Assembly (NCBI RefSeq): GCF_028389875.1
Contig: NC_084669.1
Span: 8,083,501-8,147,500, forward strand
DNA from: Rhea pennata
Lineage: Eukaryota > Chordata > Aves > Rheiformes > Rheidae
Length of the DNA stretch: 64,000 bases
Reading direction: 5' to 3'
The position numbers were made by a program, and so were the translations under genes. Each line of letters starts with the position of its first letter. The stretch's first letter is position 1. Below the pieces are notes generated by a model. The model saw nothing but the letters and a program-made list of their open reading frames with translations. It made no database searches and was not told the DNA's origin. Of this stretch, positions 25,401-37,400 are shown piece by piece.

Positions 25401-28400
25401 TATAAAAAAAATCTTCAGTTACAACTCTTAATTTTGTCACAATCCCTTTTCTTCCTATATTGCTTCATGTTTTGCTTAGCAGCAGCTACCTCTAGTGTTT
25501 GAACAGAACAGCTATTTTAACAGCACACAGCATAGTAAACTGGCAGTTTGAAACACTTGTGTCCTATTGAAACTGTTTTGCAGGCAGGAGGCAATTTCCT
25601 TGGTGGGAATTTCCACGGTGCAGTGAAAATGACACACACACACGTGTGTGCAGGAGTATTTTCACTATGTAGGGACCATTTCAGAGCTTATTAAATTCAA
25701 CAGAAAGGTTCACACTGACTTTAGAGGAGCTTTAAGTCTAGCCCCTCCTGGCATTTAGCCAAGCCCTCAAGTCCTTTGTAGCCAGAGAAACACATATTCA
25801 AAAGTATTGGAAGAGCTGTCTGGATAAAAACGTAAGCTTGTCTCAGTGTCACCGAGGGGTGTATCAAAAGCAACCAAGCATATATTCCTCAGCAATATAA
25901 AAGGCCTGAAGAGCAGTGTATGAAGTATGTCAATTAACTGCAAACACCTCTTGTAAGCCAGGTAATTCTGTATCTTTTGTGTTCAATGTATAATTTTGTA
26001 GGTGCTGGATATAATTTTGAAGTAGTATCTATTTTCTCATTTTTCAGGTAGTGTAATAATTGAGAGAAGTTTACTGGATCCCCCTATCCCTGGTTGGACT
26101 GGCTTTGTGCCTAGAGCAAAAGTCACTGAACTAGGACACGGTGTTCGTTATCGTGTGATGGCAAAAAATTGTTTTCAGGATTTTAAGAACTTAGTAGATC
26201 GAATCCCCTATAATTCTTCTATCAGCGTCCACAGGTAAGCTTACATAAACATGAAGGAATGAAAAATGCAGTGCAGGCTCACTCTGTGAATATTGTATAC
26301 TGCAGCAGAACTCATAAGTAAAAGTACAGTACTGGATTGAATGTAAGAGGTATCATCTGAAGAGGTATGTAGCCAGGATTTGGTTGCGGGAGAGCACAGG
26401 TATGTCACAGTAGTAACCGAAAGAGATCAGGTTTTGCAGTAGAAAGGAATGGGGAGACTGACGGCTGTGAATACCAGGGAGTTTGAATTGCTAAGCTGTA
26501 GTAGTCCAAGGAGTTAAAAACGCGACTCCCTTTCCTAATAGCAACAAGGAGTATTTCCTTCCCTCTGAGGAATCAGTTCTGCACCTCTACTAGGAACTTC
26601 CTTCTGCCATCAGCTGATAAGAGAGGACACTAGACTGAACATATCCTTTTCCTTTGTAGTACAAAGAACAACTTCCATGCTGACCTGATGCTTCCCACAC
26701 AAAAAACACACTATGTATGGTACATATGACATCACTGAGTATTTATTTGCTAACACATACTGAAGTTGCAGTTAATGCATTGCAGTAAAATGTGTTGTTC
26801 ACAGAGTTTTTACTCATCTAGTAGCAATCATACAGAGCAATTTTTCTTAGCTCCCCCCCACCCCCAAGAAACCCTTACTTATGTCAGTATTGACTTCTCA
26901 AAATCAGTGGAGTTGAAAGAAGTTAAGTGACAGTAGAGCTGGATCCAACAGAAAAGATGCAGGAGATATTGTATTTAATTGTGCTGTCTTACATGCAATA
27001 CTACAATATTATCCTTCCCTTCAGATAATTTCTCCTCATCTCAGGATAGCAGTAGTATCTGCAAGGTTTTGGGAGCACGCAGGTGCCTAGTCCATGCAAA
27101 AGCCCATAGCAAGTAGTACATAGACAGGTAGGAGAATAGATACCTTTGTCCACTCAGTGCAGGGTCAGCATTTAAGTCTGATGATTGTGTAAAACATCTG
27201 AGGAATCAGGTAACATAAATGAGGATGTTCCAAAACTCATATAAATTATTTTTATGGTTAATTTCTTTTATCTTAGAGGGGAGACGCATGAGATGATTGA
27301 AGTTCGAAAAATACCACATGCCTATCAAAGATTCTACAGGCCTGAAGGGATGATGCCAAAATACACTGGTCACATCCCACGTAAGCATTTATCATTTCCA
27401 TCCGTTAGGGTCAAGTGGTATATAATATTAACTATGTCTTTAGACTTTTTTCTTTTGCTGTTAAGGATGCTATCCAGTGAGTAACCTTGGTAAGTCTTTA
27501 AAAGGACTTTAAATGTTTTAAATGAACTGAACAAGTACAGAAAGATCAGATAACCACATGACAATATAGATAATAAAAATTAATTAGCACTGCTGCAGAG
27601 TCCTCATTAAAGCTTGATACAACTGCTTGCCAGTGTCAACCTATTACATGTCCTGCTTTCAGGAATGAAGAAAAGACAGGCTTTGCAGGACACAGTGAAG
27701 ATTAATAAACACTGAGTACTCTGGGAAAAAATGGAGAAGAAAATAGTGATGGTTCTCAGTGCTAGAGGAGAGAAGTCTGTGCCAAGTACTCTGGCCTTTT
27801 TTCTCTATACCTGTGCAGATCCATCCAGTGTTTTTGCTGACTGCAGTTAAATCTCTCAGAGCACAGCAGGAGATAAATTAGGCTGGGAAGGACCTAAGAC
27901 ATCACATATCTAACCTTCCTGCTGCAAAACAGTATTTGTTCTGCCTAAGCGATTCCTGACATTTGTTTAATGTTTTAAGTCTTCTGACAAGGCAATGTTG
28001 CTACCTTCGCAGGCAGTTTATTTGTGTTTAACTGTCCTCATCTTTGTGAAGTCTTACATAATGTCAACTCTGAATCTCTGTGGCTGCAGTTGAATGCTAT
28101 TAAACCTTGTCATATCCCTAGAGGACACAGAAACGTTTCATTCCTTTCCTCTCTGTGGCATATTTAACATTTGAAGAATATTCATATGCTTGCCCTCAGT
28201 CTAATTCTCTAAATTAAAACCCAAGGCTTTCAATCAGATTTTGTAGACCTATGATTTTTTTTTTCTCTATTGCTATTGGCCATTTGGGGGGATGAAAAAG
28301 TGGATTCTGGTTTCTTGCAGATAAACATCTCATTGCTGGGAAGACGTTTGGAAATCTGTGCCGAAGTAGTTCTGTGTGTACACACACAGAGGACTCCTAT

Positions 28401-28475
28401 GGTGCATATCTCACTAAGAAACAGAATGCCCTGGTGAAGCATCAGCAAACAATGAAATATGATGTTAATAACTGA
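22373..28475 (+). CDS. SPMIP5: SPMIP5 (C10orf82), sperm microtubule inner protein 5, complete coding sequence
   Basis: Coding exons 22373-22430, 23292-23513, 26048-26234, 27277-27380 and 28321-28475. All introns are GT-AG, the phases agree and the sum is 726 nt: 241 residues plus TGA. Human C10orf82 is about 234. The family contributes to the luminal proteins of sperm axonemal doublet microtubules. Matches to remembered human protein: an N-terminal PIPGYTGHVP unit, the NEDVLQVLYNYNYKHHP segment and the DPPIPGWTGFVPRAKVTE plus YRVMAKNCFQDF segment. Three motif copies of the form P-x-Y/W-T-G-H/F-V/I-P lie at about residues 16-23, 108-115 and 183-190. There is no signal peptide or membrane segment. 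The start ATG follows a splice acceptor and matches the short N-terminus of the family. Exons 4-5 are assigned by frame, splice sites and motif rather than strong similarity. Confidence 0.9.
23292..23513 (+). CDS. SPMIP5: SPMIP5 coding exon 2
   Basis: Follows TGTTACAG and ends at GTACTG. Encodes residues 20-93, GHVPLKFCSISTSYGSD through NEDVLQVLYNYNYKHHPNRL. This is a clear match to the human segment ending in LQALHQYNLQYHP. Open sequence runs a little past the donor but diverges from the family. Confidence 0.92.
25631..25650. repeat. Short CA/TG palindrome
   Basis: A cacacacacg/tgtgtg inverted repeat inside the SPMIP5 intron 23514-26047. It is a simple-sequence palindrome. Confidence 0.6.
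26048..26234 (+). CDS. SPMIP5: SPMIP5 coding exon 3
   Basis: Follows TTTTTCAG and ends at GTAAGC. Encodes the best-conserved part, residues 94-155, with PPIPGWTGFVPRAKVTELGH and RYRVMAKNCFQDF. Confidence 0.94.
27277..27380 (+). CDS. SPMIP5: SPMIP5 coding exon 4
   Basis: Follows TTATCTTAG and ends at GTAAGC. Residues 156-190 end in PEGMMPKYTGHIP. In human the equivalent stretch reads PKYPDFSIP, so the third motif is better preserved here. Confidence 0.85.
27870..28135 (-). mobile_element. Ancient CR1-type LINE fragment in SPMIP5 intron 4
   Basis: Diverged CR1 3'-region pattern in reverse complement: ggctgggaaggacctaag, then ctaaccttcctgctg, and further on the tgtttaatgttttaag and gcagtttatttgtgtttaac segments typical of old reptile/bird CR1s. 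It ends about 185 bp before coding exon 5. Confidence 0.6.
28321..28475 (+). CDS. SPMIP5: SPMIP5 terminal coding exon 5
   Basis: Follows TTTCTTGCAG in the required phase, completing the His codon of HIPHK. Residues 191-241 run HKHLIAGKTFGNLCRSS to MKYDVNN and then TGA at 28473. There is little similarity to the human C-terminus, so assignment rests on phase, acceptor quality, the HIPHK junction, total length and the nearby poly(A) signal. Confidence 0.75.
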
Positions 28476-28892
28476 GGCATGTTGTGTTTTTGCCTTTTAC
28501 AAACACTGATTAAAGGTCTTGTGTGCAATCTGAGGGGTGTGTGTTTAAACCTTGGGGCATTGTTGCAGCAGTTAATATTATACTACTTGGATGTGTTTTT
28601 GATAAATTGCACTTATGAGGTAACAACGAATTTTGTAGTTATGAATCATACAGTTTTGCACTCATGTAGCTTTTAGCAATTTGCATTGCTAAAGCATTCT
28701 GCTCGAATTCCTATAGTGCTGAAGTTCTGATAGACTACTTGTGCTACTAAATCAAAGTGTTTTTAGCTTTTGGACTACATGGGAAAATGTTGCAATGGAA
28801 AACTTAAATGAGTGAGAAATCAGCAGGACTGCTGCAGGAGTTTAGGCAGGATACATTAAGCTATAGCACTTGTAACTGCAGATTAAAAATGC

Positions 28893-28898
28893 AATAAA
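28893..28898 (+). terminator. SPMIP5: Poly(A) signal, SPMIP5
   Basis: AATAAA 418 nt after the TGA, with an upstream ATTAAA-like context. Implies a 3' UTR of about 440 nt. Confidence 0.6.
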
Positions 28899-28915
28899 AT
28901 AGCCTTTCTCTAACT

Positions 28916-31900
28916 GCAGTAAGCCAAGCTCTACACCAAGAATAAAAAATAGTCCACCTGCTAGTCATCCCCACTTTTAACTATGGGTCAGCTCTTCTGG
29001 CCTTTGTTTCGCTCAGATATTGCTGATCCTAAAATCTCCAACTCTTCCATTGTGACTATTATGGTACATGCTGCTCTTCGAAAACCAGAATCTGAACAAA
29101 GAGTGTTGGAAGACGTAGTTCTAGACTCAATCACTTAATTTACTCATGATTGATGAATGTGAGAATCATGTTTTCTTGATAGATGCACATTGCTTCACCA
29201 CCTTAACCTATGAGGATGGTGAAATGACAAAAAGGTATAGTAAACCGTATATAACAGTACTTTCAGCCCTGCCTAATTTATGAAGGGAACAGAACAGCAA
29301 CAGAACAGCTCACTTAGCAAGAGCTGTAGTATAAACTCAGAAACTTAAAATTTGTTCCATCTATCTTACCGTATTCCCTGACAAAGGTGAAATGAAATGT
29401 TTCCCCCATTGTTCCTATACCCCAAATGCTTCACATGAACAAAGGAGATCATGGGATTGGTATGAGAATCCTAACGTGCACAGAAACCCCAGAAGAGTTA
29501 CCGTTTAGAAACACATGGTTTGCAAATATTCTTTGACATGGGCCTGGTTGGGAAAGACAGAGCAGCTGGACCCGTTTTAGATACCAAAGCGAAGCAAAAC
29601 CAACTGGTGAAATTACCCAAATTTACTGAACTCTTGTGGGGTTTTTTTTGCCCTGTTAGATTATATTAACCTTCCTAGAGCATATTCACCTGCATTGAAA
29701 TAATTATTTCTTTCATTATATACCAGCTTAATTTTTTGTTCTTTCAAAATTATTGAAATCTATGACAAGAGGTAGTGATATGAGGAAAGGTTTGATTTCT
29801 GGTTTGTTAATCAATTCCATAATATCTCGTTCTTCACAATTGCTTTATTTAATAGCACCAATTTCTGCTTTCAGGTCTTGACTTCCCTGCTAAGCATTTA
29901 AGTTGCAGGGTTTTTTTTTTAATCTTTTAACCTTTATCCCTTTGAATTTTTTTTTCCTCAGCCTATAATTTATCATACAGTCTCCTGTCAAAGGAGGAGG
30001 TAGACTAGGTGATTTTTACTGTATTGCAAATTATAATTATTATCGTTATTTGCATTAGTAATGGATTCATTCTTATCACTGAAAACAATTCCATTATCTG
30101 ATCAGACAGTTATCATCACACTGTCCGTGATCGTATATTTTCATTAGGCACCTCTTTCTCTGTGGGTCAAAAGGAGAATTATTCTTTAGCGCAGTCACTC
30201 TTCTCTTTACTCTTAACATTTCCACTGGTTAAAAAGAAGTTGTTAATCCCCCACGAACGTCCTTTGTAACAAAAATATGCCCTTTGCTGCTCCTGTGTTA
30301 TTGTCCCTTCAGACATGGCAAGGCAAGGAATGGCATGTCTGTGCTATGAACTGCCCTTCAGTGTGCTTTCTGCCACAGACACTGGGAGGAGGTTTGTAAT
30401 TCAGGTTCAGTGGGAGGAACTGGGAGGTTGATTGTCATGACCCAGAGGAGACATTTTGACTCCTTTTTGAATTAAACTGAAGGTGTAAGGGTTTGTAATC
30501 TCCTTTTAATGAGTTGAAGAAGCCTCCTTGCCTGAATCCCGTGGAAGAGGCAGTTTCTGGAGTGTAATTTTTACAGAGTGAGATTACAGAGGGAGCAAAC
30601 ACCTCTCAGTCTCTGATTCCCCATTAAACAAGCAAGGGTATAAAGTGGTCACGTGGCAGCGCTGTCTGCACTGCAAGCAAAGGGGAGCGGGGTGCAGTGC
30701 AGGGGAAGAGCCGAGGGCCACGAGGAGAGGCCAGAGCCTCCCTAAGAACCACGCGAGCCTTGCCGGAGCTGCCGTGGCAGGGAACCCCTGCCAGCCTGCC
30801 CTCCTGTCCCACTGATTTTTGTCCTCTCCTCAAATAAGAGGAGGTCAGCGTATGATTAAGGACATCAGGGAAAAGACTTTAAGTCTAAAATGAGAGTTTC
30901 AGTTACTTTCTTAGGCAGCTGTTCTGGAATTCTCCATACCCTGACGCAGACTGTATTCAGTAAACACAGGACACAGCATTCAGTGAATGAGGGGATGGCT
31001 TCTGCTTTTCAGTCATTTCAGGCAAAATACCTGTGTGCTCGTTGTGTTTCACTTAGTGCTTAGTTAACATGGTGATGGTAGTACTTATACTCCTCCTTCC
31101 TAAAAAAAACCCTCTGAAAACTGTGAATGAGCAAAGTTATGCGAGTGCCAGACATTGTTATACTGTAGGTAAGTGTTTTGTTTTGTTTTTTCCTTCAGTT
31201 CCTTAATTGGTTTGATGTGAAGCAATTATCCACTTAATGCAAATAAAGGTAAGATTTTTCAAACCATATGTACCACAACAATAATTACATGGGCCATAGC
31301 ACAAAGGGAGACTTGAATATAACATTTGTCTTTAGGCCTCACGTAATATGTCTTCAGTATGCTAGCAAGTGTAGTAGTCACTCAGTTACTGTACAATTGA
31401 ATAAAATATTTAGACTTATTTAAAGAGCACTTTTTGTTTCTGCTTATGTACAGGTATAATTTAGAAGTAAATGGCCTTTACACCACTAATAATGTTTTTC
31501 ATATATGGCTGTAGGAGCATCATGTCAGCCTTCTTCCTTCTTCTGCCCCCTACTAATACCTTTTGTTCTGGCCAATTAAAATGCCAATACATTTTTTTGC
31601 TTTCATTGTGCTTTGAAATATTTTCAAAGGAAAAAGATGGAAATCTGAACTTATTGCATTTGTTTTCATAGAGGCAAATATTTTCTTCATGTAAATATCT
31701 TTTCCATCAGAGAATCTGCAATTTCAGAAAGAAAAAAAAAAAAAACAGAATTTTAACAAGTTTTAGTAGCTTGCTTTATCACAATTAAATATGACCATAC
31801 AGTATAAATATTTCTGGAGTACAAAGGTGTGCCCAAATAGCATTTGATTTTCACTCAAATTAACAACAAAATAGCCCTGAAGCATAACATAATAAAATTC

Positions 31901-34139
31901 CTATTTGTTACTCTGAAGAGACATCTCAGGAGGATATGGAAATAAATATGCATACATAAACATTGTCAGTGGAGGCTAGATAAAAAGGCTCCAAAATGAA
32001 AAATCTCAACAGGTTCAGGAAGAAGAATTAATTCATCAATGCCAAATTAAGATACATGCAAATGTATTTCAAAAAGTAGAACATTGTTATCCTACTGATT
32101 TACAGAGCATATAATGATATAGACAGCATTGTTTAAAGACAACAATGAGCACTGCGATAGCTCAGTAATAATTAGAGTCACATGAAATCTTGATTTTTTT
32201 TTTATTATCCTTAGATAATTTGTAATATATGAGAGAAATACATTACACTTGGCAATCTAAAATGTAATGAAAATATGTAGGCCAAGTTTGCTACCATATT
32301 TAAAATTCTGATTGCAGTGCTACCCACCAACAAAGTAAGAGTAATTTCTGACAGGAATTCTAAACTACGGTACAAAGCATTGCTCACCAAATTATTCATT
32401 CTATAACCACAGTTATAGCCCACTTGTTTTCTAATACAGATAACAAAAGATACATTTTAAGATCTCTACTGTCCTATTCTTCCTTTAATAAATAAAGTGA
32501 GCTTTTCAAAAGCTACAAAATGATTTAGATAAAAATCAAAACATTTCTACGTTTAAAGATTCGATCAAAGACTTGCCACGAATGGTGTGATATTAAAGTT
32601 TCAAAAAATAATCAATTTAGCATGTATTTTTGAACATGATTTGTCACAAATAGCATTCCCAATAGATAAGAATGATTATATGGTAAAGAGCGTAATTTAT
32701 ATATCTCAAACGCTATGCTTTTGTCACTGACATCGTTAAGGAATTTGACACGTTTGCAGGAGAACAATATATGTCAACTGAAATATATACCAATTAGCTA
32801 TAAATGGGACACTGAAATGAATGATGCATGTGCATGCTATACTTACAAGTAATAACATGTGGTTTAAAGTCACTTGCGTTTTCAAACAAGAATTCTTTTC
32901 ATGTTGTCATTTAAAAAATCTAATATTTCAGAAGGTAGGAATAAATAGCACCATTAGCATTAAAAGCTATCTAAAGGGAAAGTAATTTGTTGTTCATTTA
33001 ACATTGCATTTTATGTTATAGCTTTGTAAAGTGTTTGGGGGGGGTTGTACAAGAGATTTTACCCTGCTAAAACAAGATGACGGCAGCTCCAGTTCATTAT
33101 TAGAAGGAGATTTTTTATTATACTATTATCAACTTTAATGTCTTGATTCTGTTAGGTGTTTGTTAAAATTACATGGGCTGCTGAAATGGCTATGGCAAAA
33201 GATAATGCTGAGAATATCATGACTGTCAAAACAATTGTGTAGGCAAGAATCTGCTTATACTAAGGTAAAGGAACAAAAGACAAAGGAGAAACTCTCTTGC
33301 AATATTAGGAAGTTAATCGTCCTGTTAAAGTTACCTCAGCGGGAGATATTGAGATCAGGAAGCCAAATCCTAGAAGAGACAAGCAGTTGAGGTGAAAAGA
33401 AGCATGCAGGGCAACGTCAAAGGGATGCAGGATGCATAGAGACCTGACATCAGATGCAGGCTCTTGTGCTCTGGTTAAACCCAGAAACTGTTTATCTCCC
33501 TGGGAGGGAATATGCTTTCCTCCTTGGAATGGAGCACATGAATGAAGTGTAAAAGAATGCGGAGTGTTGGATGCTTTGCCTCCTGCAAAGGTATAGCCCC
33601 ATAGCTGCAGGAACTCAAGAAAGGTTATGCAGGAGTGCAGGACTTAGTGCAACCTGATTCAAGACAAACAAATCACTTTGTTGAACTTTCTAGGCCAAAT
33701 ACTGAATTTATTTACCCCCTTATTTTACCAACATGAGGATGGAAAAAACTGGAGCCCAAATAAGCAGTAGTCTATAGCTCTCATGGAAAGCAAAGGCTGG
33801 GAAAAAAGTACAAAGCAGATTTCTTGGCTGTGCACTCACTGCTGCCAGCACAAGGAGGGAAGCACTTTAATGTGATAAAGACACCTGTACCATCAGGGTG
33901 AAAAACATCTACTGTTCCCTCTTGAAAGAATTTGGTCAAAAAAAATTGGCTTACTATTTGTAGTGTGCCAAACATATAAGCAGGCATTGCAAGTGGTGTT
34001 CTCTTTACTTGCTCATGTTTCTTCCCTATTATTCTCCCTTGAGCAAGGTTTCAGGGAGTCAGGAATCCTTGTATTTTGCAGGCTGTCTGTAGGAATACAT
34101 CTCTGCAGCCTTCGAGACTGTTGTGTATTAAAATTCTCT

Positions 34140-34188
<49 letters not shown>

Positions 34189-34310
34189 TTAGCATGTCTG
34201 AACAGGGAGAGTTTCTTCTTGCATGTTTGGTTGCATCTAAAGGTGCTTTTCATTATTCAGGATGTAAGGCTATGATGATTATAACTGCAGTGATTGCAGA
34301 CTCCAGTGTT
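28916..34310. other. Convergent intergenic region SPMIP5-PNLIP
   Basis: A 5.4 kb gene-poor, AT-rich region between two genes transcribed toward each other. It holds a GC-rich patch at 30640-30830, an A15-type run near 31729 and a T47 run at 34141-34187. I see no exon with homology, in particular none of the extra pancreatic lipase copies that sit here in mammals. Confidence 0.6.
34141..34187. repeat. Poly(T) run of 47
   Basis: Uninterrupted T run (A run on the minus strand), about 140 nt downstream of the PNLIP poly(A) signal. Homopolymer length in an assembly is unreliable. Confidence 0.95.
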
Positions 34311-34326
34311 TTATGCATGACTAACT

Positions 34327-34332
34327 TTTATT
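34327..34332 (-). terminator. PNLIP: Poly(A) signal, PNLIP
   Basis: AATAAA on the minus strand, 33 nt after the TAA stop. The very short 3' UTR matches the compact mRNAs of mammalian pancreatic lipases. Confidence 0.8.
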
Positions 34333-34364
34333 AATAGCAAGATTTTGAGTATTTGTATACATTG

Positions 34365-34428
34365 TTAGCAAGCAGTAAGAGTTTGCAGAACATCTTCCCT
34401 CACGGTTTCGGAACCACAGAAGTGGAAT
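34365..34428 (-). CDS. PNLIP: PNLIP terminal coding exon
   Basis: 64 nt after TTTTCTTCAG. Encodes [21 protein letters not shown] and TAA (34367-34365). Includes the last disulfide pair of the family (Cys near the start and the C-terminal Cys). Confidence 0.93.
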
Positions 34429-37400
34429 CTGAAGAAAACAAAGATTATATGAATGCCATGAGTTGCCTAGATTTGTTAACATTGTACAAGTAGATTTGCT
34501 TTAATATAAGTCAACATGATTTGTGATTTGACACAGCTCTGCTACCTGAAAAGAACATGAAATACTTTGAGCTCTTAAGTTTGAAATATTACTGTTGGTA
34601 AAAGTATCGAAGGACTGTATTCTGGTTGACTGGCTTCCTTCCTCTATCTTTACATTTTTTTCCCCTCTGATTTGTGTGCTACCATCACAAGATAGGTGAT
34701 GGATGCTAGTGCTAGCGACAAGAGCCAATTGAGGAGTGAGCACATATTTACTGAAACACTCTTCATCAGCAAGATGTTTTGATAAATAAAAACTATGATA
34801 GAATTTAGGAGCTCTGCTCAGTAGTAGTGCTGCTGCGCGTAATTATTATGCTTTGCTTGAAACTGTTTCCCATGTTCTCTTTTATGTAATTGCATTTTAA
34901 CTATGAATTTTTATATGGGCCTAAAACATTTCCTGTATCTTCTCCTGTAAATCTCCAACTATGGGGTGGATAAAATGATATAGCTGATCAGTTCTGGTCA
35001 AGCAAGTGAATGGTTTTGTTTTAAGAAGTCCAACTGAATGAGAAAAATTGGATCAGTAAATCATGCTTCTGTAATCTGAGCATTCAAGCCACTGTACAGT
35101 GAAGTCTCCAGAAATCAATTTTAGCCAGTTTCAATAGAATTTATATTTAGCCTTTCAAGTACAGCTTCCAAGTATTAGCCTTTTTCGCTGCAATGGTAAG
35201 CCTATCATTTTTGTCAAACATGATCTTAAGGACTGTCAATATCAGAGGGAAAACTTCCACTAATTTCAACTGACAGTGAGTCAGACAGCCTAATGCAAGC
35301 TTAGATACAGATAAACATTTCTTGTAGACAGGATTTAGGAATTTGGCAAGAACAATGCTGATAATCCAAGTCAGTACTAATTTTTCTTGCCAAAGGGCTA
35401 TACAGGAAATTTGCTGTTCTAAAGTCTAGATGTATTTTAAATTTTTCTCTGAAATTATTTACTAAAAAGGGCTGAAGTACTAGTAAATGGAATTATGAAT
35501 TAACAGTATCTTGAAAGGAAGGAAATAAAACGTTTTCTTTAGAGTCTTTTTATTAAATACTTTACAGCTTTTCTTGGGAAAATGCTTTTACCTCACATAA
35601 AATTTTATCTCTTCTCCCAAGTAACTTTCAAGATTGTCATAATGGATATACTTACATTTTTCCGTCTTCTCCAGATTGCACAGCGACATTTGCAGCACCA
35701 AGTTTAGGCAAAGTTGGATTTATCCAGTTATTGTTCCAAATAAATTTTACCTTTGTAACTGTTCCAATATTAAGTTCTACATCGATTAATTTTGTATAAG
35801 TATTGTCTGGTTTGAGGGATCCCCTTTGAAAAAGAAAAGTTGATAGACATGAGGTGTGGTGGTATTTAATATTAGTTACCAATGCAGTCAACTAGTTGGC
35901 TGTGGTAGCATGCTTAGTGGTATGTTGGTAGTAAGATGGAGTTTAGCTTATAGTATGGTAACAGTGTAATTGCCAGCGTTTATTGGAAGACACAAACGCA
36001 GATAGGCCTGTTGCACTGCAATCTTACCTCTCGATGAGGACCCAGTTAAAGGAAAATCCCTGTGGAGAAGTATAGCTTGCTCCCTGTTCATTATGTGGGT
36101 CAGGTGAACAGTAACAGTTTTGCAAAATAATATAATCTAATTTACTATTAATTGATTGATTTATTATTAATTGATTTGTATGATACAGATGTTGGATTTG
36201 TTTGGGATGGCCAAAAGGATTATCCACCAGCTTTGGCTGTCTAGCAGATATTCCTGCACTTGCAGCAGTGTGGCTGAGTCAAATGCCTATCTTCTTGGGT
36301 CACCATAGTTTATAATCTGGCATACTACTATAACAACTACTTAATTCTTGTCACATCAGTGCAGCAAGCTCTAGATGGCAGCAATTTGAGACTGGAAATG
36401 GCTTCAGCTACTAAAGCTTGCTGAATATGAATCAATACTTCAATCTTCTTCCTTTGCCTAGTTACTTCCTAAAATTTACCTCTGCTGTATCAAGTCAAAA
36501 GACATTCGAACGTGTGATGTGGTTATGCTTGTAGAACTATCACTGTAGGCATAGCTTGAGAGAATAGGAGGGGAAAAACAAGAGGATTCAGTAGAATTGC
36601 CAAGACAAAAATCTCTGCAGATTTAGCAAGCTTTGTGAGAAAGACAGATGGTGACATTTTTATTCCTGCCCCAAGCTTTAAACTTTGATTCATCTGCTTT
36701 CAGGTGAGGATGTTCACTCTCTCTTCTCCCTATGGCTTATGGTAGTGGAAGTAATGAGAGACAGCACAGACAATCATTTTGCCTCTGTTTTTGTGCTCCC
36801 CAAAGGTCCCTGGTAGGAGATTGCGACATTTACTGTGCTCTCTCACAGGAACTGAACTGACACAGGCTCAGTGCAGCTCCAGATAGCAACTTTAGTGTGC
36901 TGGAGCCCATTCAGTACTGGCAGCCTCATCTCAGGCGGCTGCATGCAAACTGAGGTTAACTCATAGCAAACGCTTTCTGGCAAATGTGAAGTTATTCTCT
37001 TAGGAGTGGAAGAGTTACTATATTTCAAGAACATCAAAATCAGAGTGCATGCTCCCCATTTTTACTAGTTTCAGCTATTTTAGTTGAAATAAAAAAGAAA
37101 AAATCAAATAAACAAAACCTCATGACTCAAGCAAGCAACTTCAGCTTAAGCAGGCGAAGTCATGAGCAACAGAAAGCAGATTTTTATCAAGTAAAACACT
37201 AGGTAACTTTAGCAGTAAGCAACATTTTACAAGAAGAGCAAAGACAAAGAGATCAGAGTTCTGCTAGCATAAATTTAATAACGCCTATATCAGATATTAG
37301 GCAAGCTAAACCAAAATTATGTGGTATAGCCAAGATCATGATTATTTTTTCAGTTAGGAAAGATGAGAGGCTACATTCTAACTTTTGCCCTTCGGATGCA

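Noticed and set aside
33963-34334. 123-residue open frame on the + strand
   Set aside because: Contains a poly-Phe tract from the T47 run and overlaps the PNLIP 3' end on the other strand.
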